64,000 bases of DNA from Paenibacillus faecis. Lineage in GTDB: Bacteria; Bacillota; Bacilli; Paenibacillales; Paenibacillaceae. The notes under the pieces were generated by a model, which saw nothing but the letters and a program-made list of their open reading frames with translations, was not told the DNA's origin and ran no database searches. Positions 44,108-52,939 of the stretch are shown here, in pieces. A program made the translations under genes and the position numbers. The stretch spans positions 281,190 through 345,189 of the forward strand of contig NZ_VSDO01000006.1 of the NCBI RefSeq assembly GCF_008084145.1. Reading direction: 5' to 3'. Every line of letters starts with the position of its first letter. Positions within the stretch are counted from its first letter, which is position 1.

Positions 44108-44125
44108 AACCCGTATATACGGGTT
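44108..44125. promoter_or_regulatory. Perfect 18-bp palindrome upstream of the SWIM-MoxR operon
   Basis: AACCCGTAT-ATACGGGTT, with no spacer, about 150 bp upstream of the first gene of the operon. It resembles an operator for a dimeric regulator, but could also be a hairpin (minus strand continues TCTCTTTTC). No regulator gene adjoins. Confidence 0.4.
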
Positions 44126-44227
44126 TGCACCATTGATTTACATATGGTTTACATAATATATTTTATGGAACTTCTTCTTGAATTCATATAACTATATAGT
44201 TTGAACTATGGATTGCAGACTAGGAGC

Positions 44228-44462
44228 CCGTCAGACAACCTTAACTAACAAGAATTCCTGCATATCTGCATGTTTTTTCTCGTTCGGAGCATAAATTTCA
44301 AAATTCCTGCAATTCCGCAGGAATTTTCAACTAAACCGGCTTGTTTCTCTAAAATCGCTAGAAATACCTGCGGATTTGCATCTTTTTTCGCATACCCTCG
44401 TGGATCGACCCTAAATACCTGCAGATTTGCATCTTTTAGAGTTGTAAGAGCACTAGGCACCT
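44228..44462 (+). repeat. CTGCA repeat array, copy B (four palindromic units)
   Basis: Second copy of the repeat at 16995, bounded by the same CCGTCAGACAACCTT and CACTAGGC ends. Units CCTGC(A/G)-N4-(T/C)GCA are centred near 44264, 44313, 44374 and 44425 (spacing 49, 61, 51). Roughly three quarters of bases match copy A by eye. Confidence 0.8.
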
Positions 44463-44581
44463 CGATCACAGCGGGCTTAATACGGATTAGGATGTCTGCG
44501 GCAGGCTTGATGTCTCATAGGGTGTCGCTATACAGCAGTGGAGAGGGTTCTTTTCACATTCTTCACCTGCAGCTCATCGAA

Positions 44582-44769
44582 TTAAAAGGAATTCTTCCCG
44601 TTAATTTGGTGCACAGGCGGCTGTAAAGGCGAATTAGCTGGAGAATCTCCCGCTAATTCGCCTGAAATTGCGCCAATTGGCAATAGGGCGGCGAAATAGA
44701 TGGAGTTTTTCCAGCTAAATCCGATAAAAGAGCCGAGATCGGTACATTAGCGGGAAGTTTTCCCGTTAA
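44582..44769 (+). repeat. TTAGCGGGA palindrome array (four units)
   Basis: Four hairpin units centred near 44593, 44645, 44707 and 44758 (spacing 52, 62, 51). The best is a 37-bp near-perfect palindrome at 44627-44663; others are TTAGCGGGAA...TTCCCGTTAA (44747-44769), TGGA...TCCA in TAGATGGA/TCCAGCTA, and TTAAAAGGAA...TTCCCGTTAA. It adjoins the CTGCA array in the 936-bp gap 43960-44895, where I see no gene. Confidence 0.75.
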
Positions 44770-44895
44770 AGATGTGAACTCCGATATATCTCCAATTGTG
44801 GATTGTCGATGACGTATTTTTGACGTATTTGCGAAACTGTTTATATCCTTCCCCAACGCCAATGCATTGGTTCAACCTAATATAGCGAAATTGCT

Positions 44896-45531
44896 TTAGG
44901 GCAAAGTGATCTTTAGCGAATGGTTGTCGCTGTCAAATTCCAGACTAGCGCCCAGGCCTCTGGCCAGCACTTGCGCCGGCACATAGGTCACGCCTTTTAT
45001 CACTTTCGGCGCTGCCGACACGGTTTCGGTTTCGCCGTTATAGGTAACCGTTTTGCTGCCGATGGTCATCGTCACGCTGTTCGTATCTTTGCTGACGACA
45101 ATTGTGCCGCTGTCTTTGTCCAGGTTAACGGCTGCTCCCATCCCTTCGGCCATCTCCCGCAGAGGAACCAGGTTCGTGCTTTGGTAAATTACCGGAGTAT
45201 TATTAAAAGCTACCGCCTGTCCGTTCACGAAAACTTTAAGCGAAGATGTCGCGTAATCGGCCGAAGGCGTTTTGCGGGTTGAAGTTTTTGTCGTCGTCTT
45301 TTTCTTCGACTTGGAAGATGAAGTAGCGCTAGGAACCTTGTTTTTGCTTTGGGAAGAACTTCTTCCCCCGTTGTGATAGTGATATTCTCCATCCTCAAGT
45401 CCCCATTTCGCGCAATTGGTCCGGCAGTAATGGCCGCCTTTGGCGTCCGTTCTGCCGGGATGGGCGGATACGCTTGCGCTCGACAATAAAAATAGAATGG
45501 CCATCGCACCCAACACTGCTCTTTTTCTCAT
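44896..45531 (-). CDS. Secreted YHYH-domain / copper-amine-oxidase-N protein
   Basis: A 211-residue exported protein. Signal peptide 1 to about 23 (ASVSAHPG). Residues 24-58 are a YHYH domain (GGHYCRTNCAKWGLEDGEYHYHNGG), a likely metal-binding or wall-associated module. A Ser/Lys/Thr-rich linker (60-90) precedes a copper amine oxidase N-terminal-like domain (about 97-211: VFVNGQAVAF, LVPLREMAEGMGA, TYVPAQVLARGLG), a common stalk or surface module in Paenibacillaceae. There is no oxidase domain. It is probably cell-envelope located; the function is unknown. Confidence 0.87.
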   Translation of the reverse strand: MRKRAVLGAMAILFLLSSASVSAHPGRTDAKGGHYCRTNCAKWGLEDGEYHYHNGGRSSSQSKNKVPSATSSSKSKKKTTTKTSTRKTPSADYATSSLKVFVNGQAVAFNNTPVIYQSTNLVPLREMAEGMGAAVNLDKDSGTIVVSKDTNSVTMTIGSKTVTYNGETETVSAAPKVIKGVTYVPAQVLARGLGASLEFDSDNHSLKITLP

Positions 45532-45633
45532 CTAACGTTTCCCCCTTGGTTCAATTTTCCAATCAATACTAGACTACTGGATTTTAAAAAATTTGTCGAT
45601 ATAGTCAACTCATCAGTTCCATGTACGACAAAA

Positions 45634-45651
45634 AGAGCCGGTACCGGCTCT
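45634..45651 (-). terminator. Hairpin with minus-strand T run
   Basis: AGAGCCGGTACCGGCTCT, a perfect 18-bp palindrome followed on the minus strand by TTTTTG. It lies between the giant surface-protein gene and the YHYH gene and probably acts as a second terminator for the former. Confidence 0.6.
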
Positions 45652-45751
45652 CCTTGCAAGCTTATGTTCATTAAACGGACGGAGTACCATTTGGATCGGC
45701 TGGCTTTTGAACCGCCGGGAACTGCGACGGGGATATCCTGACCGTCAAAAA

Positions 45752-45788
45752 AAGGGCCGGTCGGCGAACACGTCGCCCACTGGCCCTT
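45752..45788 (-). terminator. Terminator of giant surface-protein gene
   Basis: AAGGGCCGGT (45752-45761) pairs with ACTGGCCCTT (45779-45788), with an inner GGCG/CGCC pair; T7 follows on the minus strand, 3 bp past the stop codon. Confidence 0.8.
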
Positions 45789-45791
45789 CTC

Positions 45792-48700
45792 TTATATATC
45801 GAGTTGCAGCCATCGCGCAAGAATTGCGGCGGCTTCGGCTCGCGTCGCTGTTTGCAGCGGCTTTACCAGGTTGGAGGGGTTCCCTTTCAGGAGTCCCGCC
45901 TCCGTCAGACTTTCGACCGCCGGAGCAGCCCATCCCGCGATGGTCGCATGGTCGGCATAAAGGGCGAATCTTTCCGCGGACAAATGTGTAAAACCGGCTG
46001 TCTCCATAGCCCTGGAGATCATGACAAACATCTCCTGCCTTGACACCGCCGCATCCGGGCGGAAATCGCCGTTCTCATCCCCCTTCACCAAACCGGCTCG
46101 AAAAGCGGCCGTAATCTCGGCTTCATACCACTTGCCCGAGATGTCGCGGAAGGCGGCCGTCTCCGAAGCGGAGACCAGGCCAAGCATACGAACCAGCATA
46201 GCTGCCAGCTCGGCGCGCGTAACGGATTGTTCCGGCTCGAATCTGCCGTCATCCGTTCCCTTCACGATGAGCTTGTTAGCCATCGTCTCCACATCCAGCC
46301 GCGCCCAATGCCCATTCAGATCGGAGAAACTTCGATGGTTCTCCAGCACGGTGTAAATGCCGGAACCCGGCAGTTTGAATGCAACCGCGCCCTCGGCTCC
46401 GAACCGTGCCGGCACATATCGGAAGGACTCGATGCTTTCATCAAGCGTCGCCGCCGTCAAATGAAGGCTCGGTACCCGAATGTCCCTCGCCGGTTCAAAT
46501 ATTAAGGCGATCGGATGATCGTCGGTTTCCAGGAGCGTGCCGTCGGATTTCAACCCGCTTAGCTGCAGAAGGAACGGCTCGATCCGAAGCTCCGCGTCCA
46601 TCTTCTTCGCGATCTCCAAAAGTCGCGACTCTCTTTCCGGTCCGAGACTTTCCAGCGACAGACGGATCGAATCCAGGGAAGGTTGCGCTTTGAACCTACG
46701 AAGATCGGCCAGATGAAGCTCCAAATCTCCAAGCGGCGTCTGCCATTCAAGCTTCATCCCGCCGTTTTGCTCCAGCAGGCGATCCAGAACGGCCGGCTTC
46801 ACAAGAAGAGCCCACTCTTTGCTTCCTTCCTTCGTCTCGATGGAGATCACTCCGCTGCGAATTTGCTCGGCATTCAAAACGACGGTCCGGCCGGCCACTC
46901 CGTCCAGCAGTAAATCGAAGTTCAACTCCCCCCGGGAACTCGTTCGCGGCGGATTAGTAACTCCGCTGGAAGGCGTGCTTCCGGAACGACCGGGCCCTTC
47001 CCCTTCAGACCCGTCATGCTTCACGGAACCCGGTAAAATATGAATCTCGGCCGTAGCGGTTAAACCTTCGTAAGTAGCGCTGACTCGCGTTGTGCCGGCC
47101 TTTAGTCCGCGCAATCTTCCGGCGGCGTCCACCGCCGCAATATCTTCGACGCCCAAATGAAATGACGCTTCGCCGGAAACCTCGGCCGAGGTCCCGTCCG
47201 AATAGGTCGCGTTAAGTTCCAGTTGGAGTTGTTCTCCTTCCTTCACTTCATAGCCTGCGGCACCGAAAGCAAGCCGGGTAGGCACGGCATAGACCGTAAC
47301 GGGCGCTCTGGCCGTCAATCTGCCGCCGTCTCCCTCGTAAACCGCCTGAATGACGGTGGTGCCGGTTTGCAGCCCGGTAATGTACCAGTAACCATCCGCG
47401 GCCTGACCGATTTGGATCAAACCGTCGTTGTATTCGAAACTTGCTTCCGAAGTCAAATCCGCCGTCATATCGCCATACGTAACTTCCACGACGGTCCGCT
47501 GCGACTCTCCGATCTGTAACCGATAGGATGGCGGAGTAAACCAGATTCCGTCGGCAAAAGTAACCCGGACGCCGCCGGGAACCTCCGCCCCGTTGATCCA
47601 GGCGCGGATATCCGCAATCCCCGGCTCCGTGGAACGAATTTCAGCCATGTATTCACCGGCCGTTCCGTAGGCGGCTTCCGTTACAGTTCCGAGCGTCGTC
47701 TCGAGACGCACTCCTCCCGGAGCCGTCGTCGGGTTGCCATAGGCGTCTTTAACCTTGACGGAAATTAGCGCCGCCGCAGTGCCGTTGGCCGGCAGAGCTT
47801 CCCTGTTCACCTTCAGCTCCGAGGCCGGGGCCGAAGCGGGGCCCGGCTGAAGCTCCACCTGGACCGTATCGGCCACAACGGCGTCGTCAATCGAGGCGGT
47901 AACGGTAGCTGTCCCGGCCGTGGTCGAAATCAATCGGGCCTTATACCTTCCATCCGCCTCATAAACGGCGGAAGTGACCGTTCCAAGCGTCGAGTCGATC
48001 CGGATCACCGCGGGAGCCCCGCTATCCGGCACCGTATTGCCGGAAGCATCCTTCAGTTGGACGGTGATGAGCGCTTCATCGCTGCCGTCCGCGATCAACG
48101 TGGTCCGGTCGGCCCCCACCGTGGAGGTCGCCGGGGAAGGTCTCCCCGGCTCAAAGAACACGGTGGCCGAAGAGCCGATCGGTACGCCGCCCAGCGTCCC
48201 TGTCACAACGGCCGTTCCGGCCGCTGCGGAAGAGAGTTCCGCCGTATAGCGTCCGCTTGAAGTATATTTCGCGTCCGTCAATATGCCGAGTGTGGTGGAC
48301 AGCTTCAGTTGAATCGCTCCGCCGTCCGTGCCCAGCTCATTGCCGAACTCGTCCTTCAACTGGATCGTCACCACGGCTTTACTGCTGCCGTCCGCGGTTA
48401 CGGCGGTCCGGTCCGCCGACAAAGCCGTCCTTTCCGCCGCCGCTCCGCCAGGCCGAAATTCGATCGGGGTTCCGGCCGCTAAGGCGACGCCGTTCACGGT
48501 ACCGGTCAACTCCGCCAATCCGGCCTTCGTACCGGATGTCAATACGGCCGTGTAGGTCCCATCCGCTTGATCCGTCACGGAACTTAGCGTTCCGGCGCTC
48601 GTTTGGATTTCGACCCGATCGCCGCCGGCATTCAGGCTGTTGCCGAAGCGGTCCTTCAGCCGCAGCGTGACCTTGGTCGAGTTGACCCCGTTTGCCGTCA

Positions 48701-51700
48701 ATTCACGCGTATCCGCCTCGAGAACCGAATGAGCGGCTGAAGCGGCTCCGGTAACAAACTCGACCGCGGCGGACCGCTGGAACACTTCGCCGTTGACCGT
48801 ACCGGACAATTGGGCAAGGCCCGTAACAGTGCCTGCGGTCAGCACGGCCGTATAGGTTCCGTCGCCGTTGTCCTCCACGGCACCGAGGGCGCCGGCCGTT
48901 GTGGTCAACACAACGTGATCGCCGCCGCGGTCCAATTCGTTTCCGCTCACGTCAATCAGCCGGACCGTTACTTTGGATGTACTGGTGCCGTCCGCCGTAA
49001 TGGCCGGAAATTCCGGAATCAACAAGGAGGTTTCCGGAGAGGCCGCGCCCGGCAAAAACGCGATGGATGCCGTCTCGCGGAGAGCCGCCCCGTTTACCGT
49101 TGCCGTTACTGTTCCACTTCCGGCTGTCCGGGGAGCCGTCAACACCGCGGTGTAAACGCCATTCCCCAGATCGGCGATTTGGCTGACGCCGCCGGCCGTC
49201 GTTTGAAAAGCAACGTGATCGCCGCCTTTGACTAAAGCATTACCATAGGCATCCTTCAATCGAACGGTGAGGGCGGTGGAGCTGATCCCATCGGCCGTCA
49301 GCGCGGCAGTTCCGACGGACAATTCCGATGTCGCCGAGGAAGCCTGGCCGGCCACGAACGTGACTTCCGCCACTTGCGATACCTTCGTACCGTTCAGCAC
49401 GGCGCTTACGGTCGCCTTGCCCGCTTGCGTGGATGACGTCAAGGTCGCCGTATAAGTTCCGTCCCCGTGGTCCGTTACTTTGGACAACGTCCCACCGGTG
49501 GTTTCCAAGGCAACCCTGTCGCCTCCTTGCGTAATCGGGTTGCCGTACGCGTCCCTGGCTTGGACCGTCACCGTCGCCGAGCTTACGCCGTCCGCGGTAA
49601 TGGCGTCCGGGCCCGACAACACGGACGTGGCGGCGGGCGAAGCCGAGCCGGGCACGAAGGAGACGGTGGCCTTGCTTGCCAAAGCCCTCCCCCCGATGCT
49701 GCCCGTCACCGTTGCCGCTCCGGCCGCCGTCGGCGCCGTCCAGGTCGCGGAATAAGTTCCGTCGCCCCGATCGGTCACCGCGCTTAGCGTTCCGGCCGTC
49801 GCAGACAGCAGGACTTTCCCCGCCGAAGCCGTCAACGGATTGCCGTACGCGTCCTTCAGACAGACGGTGACGGTGGCCTTACTCGTCCCGTTGGCCGGAA
49901 GTGTCCCCGCGTCAACGTTGATTACGGACGTCGCTTCCGACACGGGGCCGGGAACGACGCTCAACTCCACCGTTTGCCGAAGCTTCACGCCGTTGACCGC
50001 TCCGGAGACCGAGACGGTGCCGGCGTTCCGGGGGGCGGTCAGGGCGGCCGTATAGGTCCCGTCGCCTTTATCGGCCACAGCGCCAAGCGTGCCGCCGGTC
50101 GTCTGCAAAGTGACCGCGTCCCCGCCGGTGGTCAAAGCATTACCGTGGGTATCTTTCAGCTTCACGGTCAACATGGTTTTTCCCGTTCCTGCCGCAAGGG
50201 TGCTGCTGTCGGCGGACAGTACGGATTGGTCGGCCGACGCGGCTCCCGGTATAAACGCGACTTGAACGGTTTGCTTAAAGCTCAACCCCATCCTGGCGGA
50301 TACGGTAGCCGCGCCTGTAACGGAGCTCGAAAATAGCCTAGCCGTATAGCTTCCGTTCCCGTGGTCCGTTACCGCCGAAAGAGCGCCGGCTGTAGTGGAT
50401 AATGTTGGTTTTCCGGCACGGTTTGACAGGAAATTTCCATATTGATCCTTGAGCGTCAGCGTGATATTCGTCCAACTGCCGCCGTCCGCAACAATGGTGG
50501 AATCGTCCGCGGTCAACGTCGAAATCTCGTACGATACCTCGTCCGCCGTGATGGTTACCTCCGCCGTCCGCTGCAAAACGGCGCCATTGACCGTCGCGCC
50601 GACCTTCCCGGTTCCGGCGGTCGTTCCGGCCTTGAACACGGCGGTATACGTGCCGTTTCCAAGATCGTTCACTTTGCCTATAGTGCCGTTCGCGCTTTGA
50701 ATAACGACCGTATCCCCGCCTTGGGTCAAAGGATTCCCATTGGCATCCCTTAGCCGTACGGTCGCCGTTGCGGTCCCCTTACCGGCTTGCAACTGGCTCG
50801 CATCGAGCGAAATCTCCGATGCGGACGCCGACGCGGCTCCCGGTACAAACTGTACCGTCGCGGTTTGCGCGATGGTCTGCCCGCCCAGCTTGGCCGTAAC
50901 CACGGCTGAGCCTACCGCGACCGGCGCCTTCAAAACGGCGGTGTACGTGCCGTTCTTATGATCGGTGACCGGCGTCAGCGTCCCGGCGGTCGTACTCATT
51001 TGAACGGTTCCTCCGCTCGCGGTCAAGGCGTTTCCGTTGTCATCGATCAGTTGTAAACTCAGAGTCGAAGAACTGGCGCCGTCCGCCGGAACCGACAAAG
51101 GATTGGCCGTCAGCGTCGACTTGGACAGCGAGGGACCCAGCGGTTTAATCGTCACCTTTCCGGGCGCGGTCAACGGATAACCGTTAATCGTTCCGGTGAT
51201 CGTAGCCGTACCGGAAGTCTTTGACGCGGTTAGTTCAGCCGTATACGTTCCGTTCCCGTGATCGGTCACCGGTCCCAATGTGCCTAACGTAGTGTTCAGT
51301 TGAACGCTTCCTTCACTTTTGCCGATGTTATAGCCGCTCCCCTCCTTTAAGGTAACGGTGACCGTGGTCTTCCCGGTTCCGTCCGCCAAGAGGGTCGGCG
51401 GGTCGGCGCTGATATTCGTTCGGGCGGGATAGACTTGGATCGGGCTGGTGTAGTAAATGTAAGTCGTTTCGTAAGACGTCCCCAACTCCCCTTTGCTTGT
51501 CCAGCCTCCTCCCCATACGGTACCGTCCGCTTTCATGACGAGTCCGTGGTTGTCTCCGGCGTAAATCTCACGGGCGTCGCTCAGAAATTTCGTTGCGACT
51601 TGCAGGTTGCGATTTTGCATGCCCCACCACCAGACCGTTCCGTCACTCTTCAGCGCCATGCTTAAACGGCCGCCTCCGGAGATCTTGGATACCCCGGTAA

Positions 51701-52619
51701 GGGGGACCGATCCCGTTTGTAATACCTGAATGGCCCGATTGGATGACGTTACCCCGGGATTGCCCAGATTGTAGTTTTCATTGTAACCCCAAGACCAGAC
51801 GGTACCGTCCTCCTTAAGAACCATTCCCCCGAGCCGGTTGCCCTTGAGGTCGGTGATTCCCGTCAATGGCGCTCCGCTGGAATCCGTAACTTGCACGGGA
51901 TATACAGAATCCGCCGTCGAACCGTTACCGAGCGCGCCAAAGCCGCCATATCCCCAAGCCCAGACGGTGCCGTCCTCTTTGAGGGCCATGGAATGGTAAT
52001 CCCCGCCGCCGACCGCCTTCACATCGGTCAAGTAGGACCCGTTCGAGGCTTTGATCCGTACGGCCCGCTGGATACTGATGTCATAATAATCCGTTAACTG
52101 GTTGGATGAATTCGAACCCCAACCCCAAACCGACCCGTCATCTTTTAACGCCAATGTATGGTCGTAGGCCGAGGCGATGCTGTGAACTTGAGTTAAAGGA
52201 CTGCCGTCCGACTGGATAACCTGGACGGCCCGATACTGGTTGTCCGATGCCCCGTTGCCCAATTTCCCATAGGCTCCTCTGCCCCATGTCCAGACGGTAC
52301 CGTCGTTCAAAAGCGCGACCGAGAAGTATCCCCCGCCCGCGACGGCCGCGGCATTGGTAAGCGGGCTTCCGTCGGCTTTCATCACCTGGACGGGCCGAAA
52401 CGAGTTGGTCGTCGTGCCGTCGCCCAACGCTCCCGCGCTGTTGTCTCCCATTCCCCAAACCGTCCCGTCTTCCACGATGAGCAAGGTATGGAGATAACCC
52501 GCCCCAAATGCCTTAACGCCCGATGGCGCGGCGGAAGCCGCATAAACGCGAGGAGCAAATGCGGGAATGGCCAGGACCAGGGCAAGCGCCAATACGCCGA
52601 TTTTCTTCAGTCTGTGCAA
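45792..52619 (-). CDS. Giant S-layer-anchored RCC1 propeller / Ig-repeat protein
   Basis: A 2275-residue surface protein starting at TTG with GGAGG 6 nt upstream. Signal peptide 1 to about 28. Residues about 35-395: seven RCC1-type blades, each with an (E/D)DGTVWxWG motif, enough for a closed seven-bladed propeller. About 398-1690: 13 invasin/intimin-type Ig repeats of about 99 residues (LTADG...VTVxLKDAYGN..., TTAGTLS.VTDHGDGTYTA). About 1692-1860: two BIG2-like domains. A Gly/Ser/Pro linker and a mixed domain follow. About 2098-2275: three SLH domains that bind pyruvylated wall polymer. It is probably an adhesin with a propeller tip on a long rod. A structured leader lies upstream. Confidence 0.93.
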   Translation of the reverse strand: MHRLKKIGVLALALVLAIPAFAPRVYAASAAPSGVKAFGAGYLHTLLIVEDGTVWGMGDNSAGALGDGTTTNSFRPVQVMKADGSPLTNAAAVAGGGYFSVALLNDGTVWTWGRGAYGKLGNGASDNQYRAVQVIQSDGSPLTQVHSIASAYDHTLALKDDGSVWGWGSNSSNQLTDYYDISIQRAVRIKASNGSYLTDVKAVGGGDYHSMALKEDGTVWAWGYGGFGALGNGSTADSVYPVQVTDSSGAPLTGITDLKGNRLGGMVLKEDGTVWSWGYNENYNLGNPGVTSSNRAIQVLQTGSVPLTGVSKISGGGRLSMALKSDGTVWWWGMQNRNLQVATKFLSDAREIYAGDNHGLVMKADGTVWGGGWTSKGELGTSYETTYIYYTSPIQVYPARTNISADPPTLLADGTGKTTVTVTLKEGSGYNIGKSEGSVQLNTTLGTLGPVTDHGNGTYTAELTASKTSGTATITGTINGYPLTAPGKVTIKPLGPSLSKSTLTANPLSVPADGASSSTLSLQLIDDNGNALTASGGTVQMSTTAGTLTPVTDHKNGTYTAVLKAPVAVGSAVVTAKLGGQTIAQTATVQFVPGAASASASEISLDASQLQAGKGTATATVRLRDANGNPLTQGGDTVVIQSANGTIGKVNDLGNGTYTAVFKAGTTAGTGKVGATVNGAVLQRTAEVTITADEVSYEISTLTADDSTIVADGGSWTNITLTLKDQYGNFLSNRAGKPTLSTTAGALSAVTDHGNGSYTARLFSSSVTGAATVSARMGLSFKQTVQVAFIPGAASADQSVLSADSSTLAAGTGKTMLTVKLKDTHGNALTTGGDAVTLQTTGGTLGAVADKGDGTYTAALTAPRNAGTVSVSGAVNGVKLRQTVELSVVPGPVSEATSVINVDAGTLPANGTSKATVTVCLKDAYGNPLTASAGKVLLSATAGTLSAVTDRGDGTYSATWTAPTAAGAATVTGSIGGRALASKATVSFVPGSASPAATSVLSGPDAITADGVSSATVTVQARDAYGNPITQGGDRVALETTGGTLSKVTDHGDGTYTATLTSSTQAGKATVSAVLNGTKVSQVAEVTFVAGQASSATSELSVGTAALTADGISSTALTVRLKDAYGNALVKGGDHVAFQTTAGGVSQIADLGNGVYTAVLTAPRTAGSGTVTATVNGAALRETASIAFLPGAASPETSLLIPEFPAITADGTSTSKVTVRLIDVSGNELDRGGDHVVLTTTAGALGAVEDNGDGTYTAVLTAGTVTGLAQLSGTVNGEVFQRSAAVEFVTGAASAAHSVLEADTRELTANGVNSTKVTLRLKDRFGNSLNAGGDRVEIQTSAGTLSSVTDQADGTYTAVLTSGTKAGLAELTGTVNGVALAAGTPIEFRPGGAAAERTALSADRTAVTADGSSKAVVTIQLKDEFGNELGTDGGAIQLKLSTTLGILTDAKYTSSGRYTAELSSAAAGTAVVTGTLGGVPIGSSATVFFEPGRPSPATSTVGADRTTLIADGSDEALITVQLKDASGNTVPDSGAPAVIRIDSTLGTVTSAVYEADGRYKARLISTTAGTATVTASIDDAVVADTVQVELQPGPASAPASELKVNREALPANGTAAALISVKVKDAYGNPTTAPGGVRLETTLGTVTEAAYGTAGEYMAEIRSTEPGIADIRAWINGAEVPGGVRVTFADGIWFTPPSYRLQIGESQRTVVEVTYGDMTADLTSEASFEYNDGLIQIGQAADGYWYITGLQTGTTVIQAVYEGDGGRLTARAPVTVYAVPTRLAFGAAGYEVKEGEQLQLELNATYSDGTSAEVSGEASFHLGVEDIAAVDAAGRLRGLKAGTTRVSATYEGLTATAEIHILPGSVKHDGSEGEGPGRSGSTPSSGVTNPPRTSSRGELNFDLLLDGVAGRTVVLNAEQIRSGVISIETKEGSKEWALLVKPAVLDRLLEQNGGMKLEWQTPLGDLELHLADLRRFKAQPSLDSIRLSLESLGPERESRLLEIAKKMDAELRIEPFLLQLSGLKSDGTLLETDDHPIALIFEPARDIRVPSLHLTAATLDESIESFRYVPARFGAEGAVAFKLPGSGIYTVLENHRSFSDLNGHWARLDVETMANKLIVKGTDDGRFEPEQSVTRAELAAMLVRMLGLVSASETAAFRDISGKWYEAEITAAFRAGLVKGDENGDFRPDAAVSRQEMFVMISRAMETAGFTHLSAERFALYADHATIAGWAAPAVESLTEAGLLKGNPSNLVKPLQTATRAEAAAILARWLQLDI

Positions 52620-52643
52620 GTATAACCTCCCCTTCGCTAATTT

Positions 52644-52715
52644 GAATGACCTTAACAGGGGTATAGGCCTGGATTTTAATAACCGGACTTTATGCCTATA
52701 CCTCGACGGTCATTC
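52644..52715 (-). promoter_or_regulatory. Structured leader of the giant surface-protein gene
   Basis: Nested inverted repeats: GAATGACC (52644-52651) with GGTCATTC (52708-52715), and GGTATAGGC (52660-52668) with GCCTATACC (52694-52702), with an internal loop and a 25-nt apical part. It lies 25-96 nt upstream of the start on the minus strand. It could be a cis-regulatory RNA or a double operator; it does not match a riboswitch class I know. Confidence 0.45.
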
Positions 52716-52790
52716 TAACAGAGGAAGTTGCGACAGACGATTAACGAAAGTTAATTTTTAAAATATTTTCTCCTTCTCTAAAAATGGGAT

Positions 52791-52819
52791 TTGACATAAT
52801 CCCCGCTCGGCAGTAATAT
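52791..52819 (+). promoter_or_regulatory. Consensus SigA promoter of MFS exporter
   Basis: TTGACA (52791-52796), exactly 17 nt, TAATAT (52814-52819). Predicted start of transcription near 52826 gives a leader of about 114 nt before the chosen ATG. Confidence 0.8.
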
Positions 52820-52939
52820 TTGACCTGTTGGTTTTATGTAAAACTCATTGGTCATTTTAGCGAACTACCCGTTTTTTTTCAATGCATTTCACTCGGGAGT
52901 TTGCGTCCCAAATTATTTTACGAAAGCAGGTTATGCAAG

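Noticed and set aside
44245..44469. Short open frame over the second CTGCA array
   Set aside because: Same reason: repeat-derived and not frame-conserved with the first copy.
52640..52720. Known riboswitch (c-di-GMP) in the leader of the SLH protein
   Set aside because: I could not match the conserved core of c-di-GMP-I or -II or other classes; reported only as a structured leader.
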